Source: Hippasteria phrygiana (Eukaryota; Echinodermata; Asteroidea; Valvatida; Goniasteridae). From it: a stretch of DNA of 64,000 nt. Location: NCBI GenBank assembly GCA_037893225.1, contig JAZGUH010000616.1:1178001-1242000 (forward strand). The letters run 5' to 3'. Under the pieces are notes generated by a model. It saw only the letters and a list, made by a program, of their open reading frames with translations. It did not search any database and was not told the DNA's origin. Shown here in pieces: positions 49,646 to 62,294 of the stretch. The number at the start of each line of letters is the position of its first letter. The stretch's first letter is position 1. The position numbers were made by a program, and so were the translations under genes.

Positions 49646-50280
49646 GGTGGACCTTTCAGTTGGTGAGTAATTAGGGTTATGAAGAGTTTTGTTTATTCCA
49701 TGTCACCATGAACAACAAAAGAATAATGGTGCACTAACAATAAACATCCACTAAATTAGACTTGCAAAGCTATTGCATTTCATTCAGTGCATGCTTATGT
49801 TACTGCTTCCCTGTTGTGCCAATAACCAAAGGCATTTTCTAAATATGAACTAGTTGGTGAAATGAAAATTATTAAATTCATAAAGCAAGTAAAAATGAAT
49901 TCGATTTGTGACATTTCTCTTTTCTTCAGAGTTTTGGCTTATCTTGCCTAATAGTATAGTTTGAAAAAATGTCTGCGCAGTACAATAATGTCAACACTAG
50001 TTAACTAGTGCACGCCCCAACCAGTTGATTGTTTCAGAACCATTTATAGCCTTTCTCCAATTTGATTTCTGTAATTAATAGCCAACCGGTACCTCTTTCA
50101 CAGTTTTTGCCCACAAAACCATCGCTGCACCGGCTGACTGCTGCGGAGTTTTACCCCCGTACACGTGGCTCCATTCTGACACGGGCCCACTGTGAACATA
50201 AAAACCCAATCACAAACAGATTAGCCTATTTGGTTCAGCACTATCGTATATGTATTGTGGCCCTGAAGGGACATCGCACG

Positions 50281-50552
50281 TTTTCTGCGCACGTTTTCTG
50301 CGCACGTTTTCTGCGCACATTTTCTGCGCACATTTTCTGCGCACATTTTCTGCGCACATTTTCTGCGCACATTTTCTGCGCACATTTTCTGCGCACATTT
50401 TCTGCGCACATTTTCTGCGCACATTTTCTGCGCACATTTTCTGCGCACATTTTCTGCGCACATTTTCTGCGCACATTTTCTGCGCACATTTTCTGCGCAC
50501 ATTTTCTGCGCACATTTTCTGCGCACATTTTCTGCGCACATTTTCTGCGACG
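50281..50552. repeat. 13-bp minisatellite, unit 12 (20 copies)
   Basis: 2 G copies then 18 A copies. The left edge differs from all other units: CGCACG precedes the first monomer where others have CGCAC, one base longer, as if the unique edge had been replaced by repeat sequence. Confidence 0.97.
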
Positions 50553-51053
50553 ATAATTATGACTTCTATCAGGGTGCACGCCACTAAATCTGTGAAAATC
50601 ACTGCGCGCGAGCTCATTAATATTTTGTGATCCCTCCAGTAATTTTAAATAAGAGGTCCCTGGGGCCTATAAATTGGACTGATTGTAGAAATATTTGTGG
50701 AAATCAAGAATTGGTGACCCGTGGCTTCCAACTCGGGGGATTCCGTTCACAAAAAATGACCAATACGTGGGTCTATTTGGCATAGAGGCGGGGGGGGTGG
50801 GGCTACATTTAGACCTGGGCCCAGAGATGGGCCACCATTTTAGGGGTGGTTTGTGGGGAGGGGAGTATAAAAAAAAAAATTCCTTCAACACTCATAAATT
50901 TGAAAAGAAAATTATTCTAGGAGTCTTAATCTTTAATTTCCAGTGAAAAAAATATTGCCACCTTACTCCTGAGCGTCACTAGGCGGCGCTCTTTCGTTCT
51001 ATTTTTGTGTTGGTACGGTTACAATGAGCGCCGTATTAATAGTGGAGTGGAAC

Positions 51054-52526
51054 TGTTACGCCCCAACTACGGTCATGGTACCAACTATACTTGGGCCAGT
51101 CCCATCTATAGTTGGGCCGGTACCAACTAGAACCGGACAGTTGGGAAATCCCAACTATAGTTGGGACTAAACGCGACGGGGGGTGTCGTATTTATTGTAA
51201 GGCGCATGACTGAAAAAGCCATTCGTCATGATTATGCAAGATCACAGGGTTTGGGGGGCTGCACTGTTATGCAAATCTCTGGCCGGGCCACGCGTAAAAT
51301 CATGGTACATTGGTGCATGGACGGTTATGAAAAATTGAAGGCCGGGAGTAAGGTGGGGTCATTATTGATCTCCAAGGGGGGGGGGGGGGGGGGTGTGGTC
51401 GCTTTCATGCTATTTCGCGTCGCTCATACACATGAAAAACAGTTTCACACTCTAGAACAAAAGGAAACAGACATAATGTTTTGTTTCCTCAAATATTTAA
51501 TTAGCATGTGATTGGGGTAATAGTCTCAGAGTGCCGAGTACACTTGTCTCGATTTCTTCACATTTTTCGTCTGTAACAATACAAAAATACACTGCAATTT
51601 TATATCAATTCGTTAATTATTTGTTATTTAAATAAAGTGAAATGTGTTCAAGTAATACGAATGAGTATTCAGTGCTTAGTGCAGTCCCAACCATAGTTTG
51701 GACCACTACTTCAATCCTGGCCCAACTGTGGCAGGCAGTAACCATAACATGGCTGATAATTTTTTAATAAAGTGAAATTGTGTTCAAGTAATAAGAATGA
51801 GTATTCAGTGCTTAGTGCAGTCCCAACCATAGTTGGGACCACTACTTCAATCCTGGCCCAACTGTGGCAGGCAGTAACCATAACATGGCTGATAATTTTT
51901 TGATAAAGTGAAATTGTGTTCAAGTAATAAGAATGAGTATTCAGTGCCTAGCGCAGTCCCAACCATAGTTGGGACTACTACTTCAATCCTGGCCCAACTG
52001 TGGCAGGCAGCAACCATAACATGGTTGATAATTTTTTAATAAAGTGAAATTGTGTTTAAGTAATACGAATGAGTATTCAGTGCTTAGTGCAGTCCCAACC
52101 ATACAATATGTAGTTGGGACCACTACTTCAATTCTGGCCCAGTCGTGGCAGGCAGTAACCACAACATGGCTGATAATTTTTTTAACAAATGATGAAATTA
52201 TGTTCAAATTGGTTAAATAGTGAAGCGTTGGCGTTGCTGATTTCGTCCATGGTAGGATGTTTAGCAAGCTTGGCCTACTAACCATAAATAATAGCCGGCT
52301 GGCAAGCCACGTGCGTCGAACCCACGAAACTTCCTTTCCAAGCTTGGTGCGCGCCATACGATTTTGTAATTTATGCATATATTCACGTGCGGTTCCGATC
52401 CCCGCCCCTTCAGTCCCAACTGTAGTTTGGATTTCCCAACTACTCCGTCGCAGTTGGGACCGGTCCCAACTACAGTTGGAGCCGGCCCAGGTATAGTTGG
52501 GACAATGCCATAGTTGGGGCGTAACA
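51054..52526. mobile_element. Non-autonomous TIR DNA transposon in unit 12
   Basis: A 1473-bp insertion present in this unit only. It has perfect 16-bp terminal inverted repeats TGTTACGCCCCAACTA and a 4-bp target duplication GAAC (51050-51053 and 52527-52530). Both ends extend as imperfect inverted repeats of about 120 bp rich in TCCCAACTATAGTTGGGA-type palindromes. An 18-G run lies at 51376-51393. No transposase is encoded: the longest frames start at non-ATG codons and have no recognised domain. The superfamily is not assigned; a 4-bp duplication fits several (for example Sola or Academ) and argues against Mutator-type 9-bp duplication. Confidence 0.9.
51631..52183. repeat. Four ~136-bp tandem repeats inside the transposon
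   Basis: Units begin at AATAAAGTGA-like sequence at 51631, 51766, 51902 and 52038, with lengths 135, 136, 136 and 146 bp, and a decayed stub follows from 52184. Each holds an inverted repeat around CCCAACCATAGTTGGG and the segment CCCAACTGTGGCAGGCAGTA. The last unit has a 10-bp insertion in the middle of its inverted repeat. Confidence 0.9.
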
Positions 52527-52934
52527 GAACCATTGGAACCCATATGAAGCAAACATGGCGGCGCCCATATGTCAAGTGTACTCGCCAAAAATAGGTATGT
52601 TTCATGTTTTGAACTATGAAATCTCACAGAAAACACAGTAATGATTACACACATGATAGAGAACAAAATGGGTTCTGTCTTTCTTTTCTTTTTTTGCTCT
52701 CGCTGTCTTTTTATTCACATACACATTTCAGATGCCTATCCGCCATGTTATCAACATGTTTACAAGATATAGGTTGCGCTGAGGCTCATAAATTTACACG
52801 TGCTTTTTTGTTACTGAAAATTAAAGACTTTTGTTGGACAAGTAAGTAGTTATTCTGCATTGTTTCACCCAATATTTAGACTGAGATGTATATATATTTA
52901 TTTTTATTTGTAGCATGCCCAGGCTAGGGCCATC

Positions 52935-53417
52935 ATGACTGCTGGAGAAAACTGTTGTGTTGACCAATGCCATGGTAGCAAAGGTAAGTTGACCTCACGC
53001 ACTCGGTCTGTATTGTTTGTTATGCAGATTTCTTAAACCATAGCAAAATGGATTCCAATCTGGAAGGCCTCAATTAAAGGCAAGATTTTAGGAAAGACTG
53101 TACACAGAGGCAGACAAAATTGTAGAATATGGACAGGATATGTCCAGCAGAAATATGGCATTATTAATGTTGTCATGCCTGGCTCAAAATCAAATTCACG
53201 CACAAGGATGCGTGTGCACAGGTTGACTTACATTGTTTATTCTGGAGTCCTTGATCTTCCCCGGGGGTATGATGTCAGTCACCTGTGCCACAACTCCTTG
53301 TGTGTGAATTTTGATCACCTGTCACTTGAGCCACATGCCATCAACACTGCAAGATCTCGTTGTAAGAGATGCCGTTTGTGTTCGGGCCATGGCCCATACA
53401 AGGACTGTCTTCTTTAA
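52935..53417 (+). CDS. His-Cys box endonuclease, copy 12 (promoter interrupted)
   Basis: Coding exons 52935-52983 and 53044-53417 are intact. A 1473-bp transposon (51054-52526) sits between the upstream promoter-like region and the first leader exon, 24 bp before the leader ATGGCGGC motif in intact units. Transcription of this copy may therefore be altered. Confidence 0.8.
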
Positions 53418-53516
53418 AATGTAATTAAGGAGAACTTTTTTGCTCACCATTAAGTTTGATAACTGAAATTGCTCACCATTTTTTGATGCTACACTTTTTG
53501 CTTTAATAATTCATTT

Positions 53517-55525
53517 TTAATTGAATCGTATGCTGTAATTGTGCTCACTCTGAATTCTTTGCCAATCCACATCTGGAGGGATTGCTGACTTGGGTTCCAG
53601 TTGCCCTTTCTTGTACAATGACTTGGCACAGTTGTACAAGTTATATCGTTGTGCCCTACACTTTGCCCTTCGTATTTTATAATGTGTGCTCCTAGCCCGT
53701 TGGGAATGATATTTTTCTTTTCTGTCCATTTCGGCCAGACTTTTGGCAGCTGCAGATCCTGGCAAAACAGGACAACCTGCAGCTTCACACTTGAGGATGA
53801 TTGAGTTGGCATGGCCATTGTTGACAAGGTGAACTGCGCTGTGGTCTCTTGAGAGAGCATTTCTGGAAAAGGTTAGTGTCCCTTTTGGATTAGTACTTGA
53901 AAAAGCATGGTTCATGGACTCTGCTTTTTGTGTACTTGTCCCATATCTGGTTTTTTGCATTGCCTCGTGACCAATTCTCTTCTGAATTTTCAGTAAAAGC
54001 AGTTTCTTGTCAGACTCGAGCATTTTCAGTTTTCCCCTAACATGAACAGGAAGGTAGGGAAATCTGTTATTGCCATTGCAAACCAAGGACCGCTTTTTGC
54101 AAAGGTTGTGGCGACCTTGGTAACATTCGGGAATGGTTGAGGCAGCCTGTTCAGCCATGTCATACATTTGGGCAAAGTTTCTCCCACATTTCTTGAGGAT
54201 TGCCCCTGCTTCTGCTTGTACCCTGTGACTTACATCGTCACCTAACCGGTCTTGTATCTTTTTCTTTTCTTTTTTAGTTCTACCAGGCATCATGTCACCA
54301 CTGAATTTGGCCCGACTGATTGCTGAACTGAGTGATCGATTTAAGTGAGGTGGGTCAAGAAAGTGTTGTGGCTCGATACCTGCTTTAATTCTCATCTGAG
54401 ACATAAAACCTTTTGCCATACACCCGTCCGCATCGCTTGTTACTCTTTCTGCTAACAAGGGTTCCTTACACTCTAGAAGTTTCTTGGCACATTGAATTCC
54501 CCCTTCTCTTTCATCCCCCATGTTGTAATTTGCTGGGCGTGTAGCACTACAAGAATCTGTGTGCTCGGAACAATTGTTACTGCTGTGTTTGCCTGACATT
54601 TGATTTGCACATTTGCAGAGTTTATTCTCGTGGTGGTACATTACTACCATTTTTTGGTGGTTACATTCTCACATACTACGTCCCTAGTTTGGGTGGCCGG
54701 CACAAATGGTGTGTTTTTCCCCGACAGTTTCTCAAGGGGTTATTGTATTGTCTATCTAATTCGACAGCAATCGGTTTTTCTCTGTCATAGCCCTGTAATT
54801 CTTGAATACCTTTGACCAGTTTTCTCTTTTCAGCCATACTTCTAACATTTTCATTGATAATAATGTCCCCACATTTGCTTGCTGTTTTCTGCAGCCCACT
54901 GATTGAAGGAACAGTCGTACCCAATGCTGTCAAAAGTCGTCTTGCTCCTGTGGCTGCAATACCCGTGTTGAGGAGACCAACTTGGAAGGCCATGTTTGGA
55001 GTTGCAGTGCGTCGGCCTCTGCTGACCTGAGGTATCTCTGAGTACAGCTTCTTCCTTCCTGTCGAGAAGTGGCACTTGTTGCATGACAGCACCTCTGAAA
55101 CAGCAAGGCCCCGGTGTGTTTCTTGCTCTGCCTGTAGCTGAGGCCAGCCATCCCAGTCAGGATTCGCATGCTGATGGTCCAGGGTAGCTGGAACACTTGT
55201 CTCAACTGTAGTGTTGACATGAACAATTCTGTAGCCGCCTGGGTTCAAGTTGTCGGCTCCTTCCCTCTGGAGTCTGCTTATCGGCGTTATTTCCTAAATT
55301 TTCGGTCGCAGCACCATCAGTTTTATTAGTTCTGGCACCTGGTGGGAAATTGTAGAAAGAACCTCGCTCATCTCTGGGAAAGGCCAGTTGCAATTGTTCA
55401 TTTGTGGGTCTGATATAGGAAGATGAAACATCAGCCTTTTCTCTTATCAACTGACATGTCAGACCATTGCCTTTTTTAAAATAGGCTTTTTTCCTCTTAA
55501 ACATGCCCTTTCTGTAGCGAACCAT
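53517..55525 (-). pseudogene. Mutator-like transposase, copy 13
   Basis: Frames 53517-54650, 54676-55248 and 55202-55525. Residue 95 is Gln again although copies 12 and 14 have Glu, a sign of exchange between non-adjacent units. Confidence 0.85.
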
Positions 55526-56159
55526 GGTGGACCTTTCAGTTGGTGAGTAATTAGGGTTATGAAGAGTTTTGTTTATTCCATGTCACCATGAACAACAAAA
55601 GAATAATGGTGCACTAACAATAAACATCCACTAAATTAGACTTGCAAAGCTATTGCATTTCATTCAGTGCATGCTTATGTTACTGCTTCCCTGTTGTGCC
55701 AATAACCAAAGGCATTTTCTAAATATGAACTAGTTGGTGAAATGAAAATTATTAAATTCATAAAGCAAGTAAAAATGAATTCGATTTGTGACATTTCTCT
55801 TTTCTTCAGAGTTTTGGCTTATCTTGCCTAATAGTATAGTTTGAAAAAATGTCTGCGCAGTACAATAATGTCAACACTAGTTAACTAGTGCACGCCCCAA
55901 CCAGTTGATTGTTTCAGAACCATTTATAGCCTTTCTCCAATTTGATTTCTGTAATTAATAGCCAACCGGTACCTCTTTCACAGTTTTTGCCCACAAAACC
56001 ATCGCTGCACCGGCTGACTGCTGCGGAGTTTTACCCCCGTACACGTGGCTCCATTCTGACACGGGCCCACTGTGAACATAAAAACCCAATCACAAACAGA
56101 TTAGCCTATTTGGTTCAGCACTATCGTATATGTATTGTGGCCCTGAAGGGACATCGCAC

Positions 56160-56431
56160 TTTTCTGCGCACGTTTTCTGCGCACGTTTTCTGCGCACGTT
56201 TTCTGCGCACGTTTTCTGCGCACGTTTTCTGCGCACGTTTTCTGCGCACGTTTTCTGCGCACGTTTTCTGCGCACATTTTCTGCGCACATTTTCTGCGCA
56301 CATTTTCTGCGCACATTTTCTGCGCACATTTTCTGCGCACATTTTCTGCGCACATTTTCTGCGCACATTTTCTGCGCACATTTTCTGCGCACATTTTCTG
56401 CGCACATTTTCTGCGCACATTTTCTGCGACG
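56160..56431. repeat. 13-bp minisatellite, unit 13 (20 copies)
   Basis: 8 G copies then 12 A copies without interruption. Confidence 0.97.
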
Positions 56432-57336
56432 ATAATTATGACTTCTATCAGGGTGCACGCCACTAAATCTGTGAAAATCACTGCGCGCGAGCTCATTAAT
56501 ATTTTGTGATCCCTCCAGTAATTTTAAATAAGAGGTCCCTGGGGCCTATAAATTGGACTGATTGTAGAAATATTTGTGGAAATCAAGAATTGGTGACCCG
56601 TGGCTTCCAACTCGGGGGATTCCGTTCACAAAAAATGACCAATACGTGGGTCTATTTGGCATAGAGGCGGGGGGGGTGGGGCTACATTTAGACCTGGGCC
56701 CAGAGATGGGCCACCATTTTAGGGGTGGTTTGTGGGGAGGGGAGTATAAAAAAAAAAATTCCTTCAACACTCATAAATTTGAAAAGAAAATTATTCTAGG
56801 AGTCTTAATCTTTAATTTCCAGTGAAAAAAATATTGCCACCTTACTCCTGAGCGTCACTAGGCGGCGCTCTTTCGTTCTATTTTTGTGTTGGTACGGTTA
56901 CAATGAGCGCCGTATTAATAGTGGAGTGGAACCATTGGAACCCATATGAAGCAAACATGGCGGCGCCCATATGTCAAGTGTACTCGCCAAAAATAGGTAT
57001 GTTTCATGTTTTGAACTATGAAATCTCACAGAAAACACAGTAATGATTACACACATGATAGAGAACAAAATGGGTTCTGTCTTTCTTTTCTTTTTTTGCT
57101 CTCGCTGTCTTTTTATTCACATACACATTTCAGATGCCTATCCGCCATGTTATCAACATGTTTACAAGATATAGGTTGCGCTGAGGCTCATAAATTTACA
57201 CGTGCTTTTTTGTTACTGAAAATTAAAGACTTTTGTTGGACAAGTAAGTAGTTATTCTGCATTGTTTCACCCAATATTTAGACTGAGATGTATATATATT
57301 TATTTTTATTTGTAGCATGCCCAGGCTAGGGCCATC

Positions 57337-57819
57337 ATGACTGCTGGAGAAAACTGTTGTGTTGACCAATGCCATGGTAGCAAAGGTAAGTTGACCTCAC
57401 GCACTCGGTCTGTATTGTTTGTTATGCAGATTTCTTAAACCATAGCAAAATGGATTCCAATCTGGAAGGCCTCAATTAAAGGCAAGATTTTAGGAAAGAC
57501 TGTACACAGAGGCAGACAAAATTGTAGAATATGGACAGGATATGTCCAGCAGAAATATGGCATTATTAATGTTGTCATGCCTGGCTCAAAATCAAATTCA
57601 CGCACAAGGATGCGTGTGCACAGGTTGACTTACATTGTTTATTCTGGAGTCCTTGATCTTCCCCGGGAGTATGATGTCAGTCACCTGTGCCACAACTCCT
57701 TGTGTGTGAATTTTGATCACCTGTCACTTGAGCCACATGCCATCAACACTGCAAGATCTCGTTGTAAGAGATGCCGTTTGTGTTCGGGCCATGGCCCATA
57801 CAAGGACTGTCTTCTTTAA
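57337..57819 (+). CDS. His-Cys box endonuclease, copy 13 (Gly to Glu)
   Basis: Coding exons 57337-57385 and 57446-57819. A G-to-A change at 57668 turns Gly91 into Glu, in the turn PRGYDVSH five residues before the putative catalytic His96. It is the only amino-acid change I see among the 13 intact copies. Its effect on activity is unknown. Confidence 0.8.
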
Positions 57820-57918
57820 AATGTAATTAAGGAGAACTTTTTTGCTCACCATTAAGTTTGATAACTGAAATTGCTCACCATTTTTTGATGCTACACTTTT
57901 TGCTTTAATAATTCATTT

Positions 57919-59927
57919 TTAATTGAATCGTATGCTGTAATTGTGCTCACTCTGAATTCTTTGCCAATCCACATCTGGAGGGATTGCTGACTTGGGTTCC
58001 AGTTGCCCTTTCTTGTACAATGACTTGGCACAGTTGTACAAGTTATATCGTTGTGCCCTACACTTTGCCCTTCGTATTTTATAATGTGTGCTCCTAGCCC
58101 GTTGGGAATGATATTTTTCTTTTCTGTCCATTTCGGCCAGACTTTTGGCAGCTGCAGATCCTGGCAAAACAGGACAACCTGCAGCTTCACACTTGAGGAT
58201 GATTGAGTTGGCATGGCCATTGTTGACAAGGTGAACTGCGCTGTGGTCTCTTGAGAGAGCATTTCTGGAAAAGGTTAGTGTCCCTTTTGGATTAGTACTT
58301 GAAAAAGCATGGTTCATGGACTCTGCTTTTTGTGTACTTGTCCCATATCTGGTTTTTTGCATTGCCTCGTGACCAATTCTCTTCTGAATTTTCAGTAAAA
58401 GCAGTTTCTTGTCAGACTCGAGCATTTTCAGTTTTCCCCTAACATGAACAGGAAGGTAGGGAAATCTGTTATTGCCATTGCAAACCAAGGACCGCTTTTT
58501 GCAAAGGTTGTGGCGACCTTGGTAACATTCGGGAATGGTTGAGGCAGCCTGTTCAGCCATGTCATACATTTGGGCAAAGTTTCTCCCACATTTCTTGAGG
58601 ATTGCCCCTGCTTCTGCTTGTACCCTGTGACTTACATCGTCACCTAACCGGTCTTGTATCTTTTTCTTTTCTTTTTTAGTTCTACCAGGCATCATGTCAC
58701 CACTGAATTTGGCCCGACTGATTGCTGAACTGAGTGATCGATTTAAGTGAGGTGGGTCAAGAAAGTGTTCTGGCTCGATACCTGCTTTAATTCTCATCTG
58801 AGACATAAAACCTTTTGCCATACACCCGTCCGCATCGCTTGTTACTCTTTCTGCTAACAAGGGTTCCTTACACTCTAGAAGTTTCTTGGCACATTGAATT
58901 CCCCCTTCTCTTTCATCCCCCATGTTGTAATTTGCTGGGCGTGTAGCACTACAAGAATCTGTGTGCTCGGAACAATTGTTACTGCTGTGTTTGCCTGACA
59001 TTTGATTTGCACATTTGCAGAGTTTATTCTCGTGGTGGTACATTACTACCATTTTTTGGTGGTTACATTCTCACATACTACGTCCCTAGTTTGGGTGGCC
59101 GGCACAAATGGTGTGTTTTTCCCCGACAGTTTCTCAAGGGGTTATTGTATTGTCTATCTAATTCGACAGCAATCGGTTTTTCTCTGTCATAGCCCTGTAA
59201 TTCTTGAATACCTTTGACCAGTTTTCTCTTTTCAGCCATACTTCTAACATTTTCATTGATAATAATGTCCCCACATTTGCTTGCTGTTTTCTGCAGCCCA
59301 CTGATTGAAGGAACAGTCGTACCCAATGCTGTCAAAAGTCGTCTTGCTCCTGTGGCTGCAATACCCGTGTTGAGGAGACCAACTTGGAAGGCCATGTTTG
59401 GAGTTGCAGTGCGTCGGCCTCTGCTGACCTGAGGTATCTCTGAGTACAGCTTCTTCCTTCCTGTCGAGAAGTGGCACTTGTTGCATGACAGCACCTCTGA
59501 AACAGCAAGGCCCCGGTGTGTTTCTTGCTCTGCCTGTAGCTGAGGCCAGCCATCCCAGTCAGGATTCGCATGCTGATGGTCCAGGGTAGCTGGAACACTT
59601 GTCTCAACTGTAGTGTTGACATGAACAATTCTGTAGCCGCCTGGGTTCAAGTTGTCGGCTCCTTCCCTCTGGAGTCTGCTTATCGGCGTTATTTCCTAAA
59701 TTTTCGGTCGCAGCACCATCAGTTTTATTAGTTCTGGCACCTGGTGGGAAATTGTAGAAAGAACCTCGCTCATCTCTGGGAAAGGCCAGTTGCAATTGTT
59801 CATTTGTGGGTCTGATATAGGAAGATGAAACATCAGCCTTTTCTCTTATCAACTGACATGTCAGACCATTGCCTTTTTTAAAATAGGCTTTTTTCCTCTT
59901 AAACATGCCCTTTCTGTAGCGAACCAT
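57919..59927 (-). pseudogene. Mutator-like transposase, copy 14
   Basis: Frames 57919-59052 (Glu 95), 59078-59650 and 59604-59927. It lies between two Gln-95 copies. Confidence 0.85.
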
Positions 59928-60561
59928 GGTGGACCTTTCAGTTGGTGAGTAATTAGGGTTATGAAGAGTTTTGTTTATTCCATGTCACCATGAACAACAA
60001 AAGAATAATGGTGCACTAACAATAAACATCCACTAAATTAGACTTGCAAAGCTATTGCATTTCATTCAGTGCATGCTTATGTTACTGCTTCCCTGTTGTG
60101 CCAATAACCAAAGGCATTTTCTAAATATGAACTAGTTGGTGAAATGAAAATTATTAAATTCATAAAGCAAGTAAAAATGAATTCGATTTGTGACATTTCT
60201 CTTTTCTTCAGAGTTTTGGCTTATCTTGCCTAATAGTATAGTTTGAAAAAATGTCTGCGCAGTACAATAATGTCAACACTAGTTAACTAGTGCACGCCCC
60301 AACCAGTTGATTGTTTCAGAACCATTTATAGCCTTTCTCCAATTTGATTTCTGTAATTAATAGCCAACCGGTACCTCTTTCACAGTTTTTGCCCACAAAA
60401 CCATCGCTGCACCGGCTGACTGCTGCGGAGTTTTACCCCCGTACACGTGGCTCCATTCTGACACGGGCCCACTGTGAACATAAAAACCCAATCACAAACA
60501 GATTAGCCTATTTGGTTCAGCACTATCGTATATGTATTGTGGCCCTGAAGGGACATCGCAC

Positions 60562-60807
60562 TTTTCTGCGCACGTTTTCTGCGCACGTTTTCTGCGCACG
60601 TTTTCTGCGCACGTTTTCTGCGCACGTTTTCTGCGCACGTTTTCTGCGCACGTTTTCTGCGCACGTTTTCTGCGCACATTTTCTGCGCACATTTTCTGCG
60701 CACATTTTCTGCGCACATTTTCTGCGCACATTTTCTGCGCACATTTTCTGCGCACATTTTCTGCGCACATTTTCTGCGCACATTTTCTGCGCACATTTTC
60801 TGCGACG
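60562..60807. repeat. 13-bp minisatellite, unit 14 (18 copies)
   Basis: 8 G copies then 10 A copies, the same structure as unit 13 less two A copies. Confidence 0.97.
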
Positions 60808-61712
60808 ATAATTATGACTTCTATCAGGGTGCACGCCACTAAATCTGTGAAAATCACTGCGCGCGAGCTCATTAATATTTTGTGATCCCTCCAGTAATTT
60901 TAAATAAGAGGTCCCTGGGGCCTATAAATTGGACTGATTGTAGAAATATTTGTGGAAATCAAGAATTGGTGACCCGTGGCTTCCAACTCGGGGGATTCCG
61001 TTCACAAAAAATGACCAATACGTGGGTCTATTTGGCATAGAGGCGGGGGGGGTGGGGCTACATTTAGACCTGGGCCCAGAGATGGGCCACCATTTTAGGG
61101 GTGGTTTGTGGGGAGGGGAGTATAAAAAAAAAAATTCCTTCAACACTCATAAATTTGAAAAGAAAATTATTCTAGGAGTCTTAATCTTTAATTTCCAGTG
61201 AAAAAAATATTGCCACCTTACTCCTGAGCGTCACTAGGCGGCGCTCTTTCGTTCTATTTTTGTGTTGGTACGGTTACAATGAGCGCCGTATTAATAGTGG
61301 AGTGGAACCATTGGAACCCATATGAAGCAAACATGGCGGCGCCCATATGTCAAGTGTACTCGCCAAAAATAGGTATGTTTCATGTTTTGAACTATGAAAT
61401 CTCACAGAAAACACAGTAATGATTACACACATGATAGAGAACAAAATGGGTTCTGTCTTTCTTTTCTTTTTTTGCTCTCGCTGTCTTTTTATTCACATAC
61501 ACATTTCAGATGCCTATCCGCCATGTTATCAACATGTTTACAAGATATAGGTTGCGCTGAGGCTCATAAATTTACACGTGCTTTTTTGTTACTGAAAATT
61601 AAAGACTTTTGTTGGACAAGTAAGTAGTTATTCTGCATTGTTTCACCCAATATTTAGACTGAGATGTATATATATTTATTTTTATTTGTAGCATGCCCAG
61701 GCTAGGGCCATC

Positions 61713-62195
61713 ATGACTGCTGGAGAAAACTGTTGTGTTGACCAATGCCATGGTAGCAAAGGTAAGTTGACCTCACGCACTCGGTCTGTATTGTTTGTTA
61801 TGCAGATTTCTTAAACCATAGCAAAATGGATTCCAATCTGGAAGGCCTCAATTAAAGGCAAGATTTTAGGAAAGACTGTACACAGAGGCAGACAAAATTG
61901 TAGAATATGGACAGGATATGTCCAGCAGAAATATGGCATTATTAATGTTGTCATGCCTGGCTCAAAATCAAATTCACGCACAAGGATGCGTGTGCACAGG
62001 TTGACTTACATTGTTTATTCTGGAGTCCTTGATCTTCCCCGGGGGTATGATGTCAGTCACCTGTGCCACAACTCCTTGTGTGTGAATTTTGATCACCTGT
62101 CACTTGAGCCACATGCCATCAACACTGCAAGATCTCGTTGTAAGAGATGCCGTTTGTGTTCGGGCCATGGCCCATACAAGGACTGTCTTCTTTAA
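61713..62195 (+). CDS. His-Cys box endonuclease, copy 14
   Basis: Coding exons 61713-61761 and 61822-62195. Predicted protein as in copy 1. The gene of unit 15 lies beyond the window. Confidence 0.8.
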
Positions 62196-62294
62196 AATGT
62201 AATTAAGGAGAACTTTTTTGCTCACCATTAAGTTTGATAACTGAAATTGCTCACCATTTTTTGATGCTACACTTTTTGCTTTAATAATTCATTT

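Noticed and set aside
51161..51511. A 116-codon frame in the inserted transposon
   Set aside because: It starts at TTG, runs through an 18-G tract and matches no family I recognise.
52290..52340. A Pol III B-box-like GGGTTCGACGCA on the minus strand inside the transposon
   Set aside because: No A box or tRNA-like fold was found at a suitable distance, so a SINE or tRNA origin is not supported.
51983..52666. A 227-codon minus-strand frame crossing the transposon's right end
   Set aside because: It runs out of the transposon into unit DNA, overlaps tandem repeats and the terminal inverted repeat, and has no known domain.
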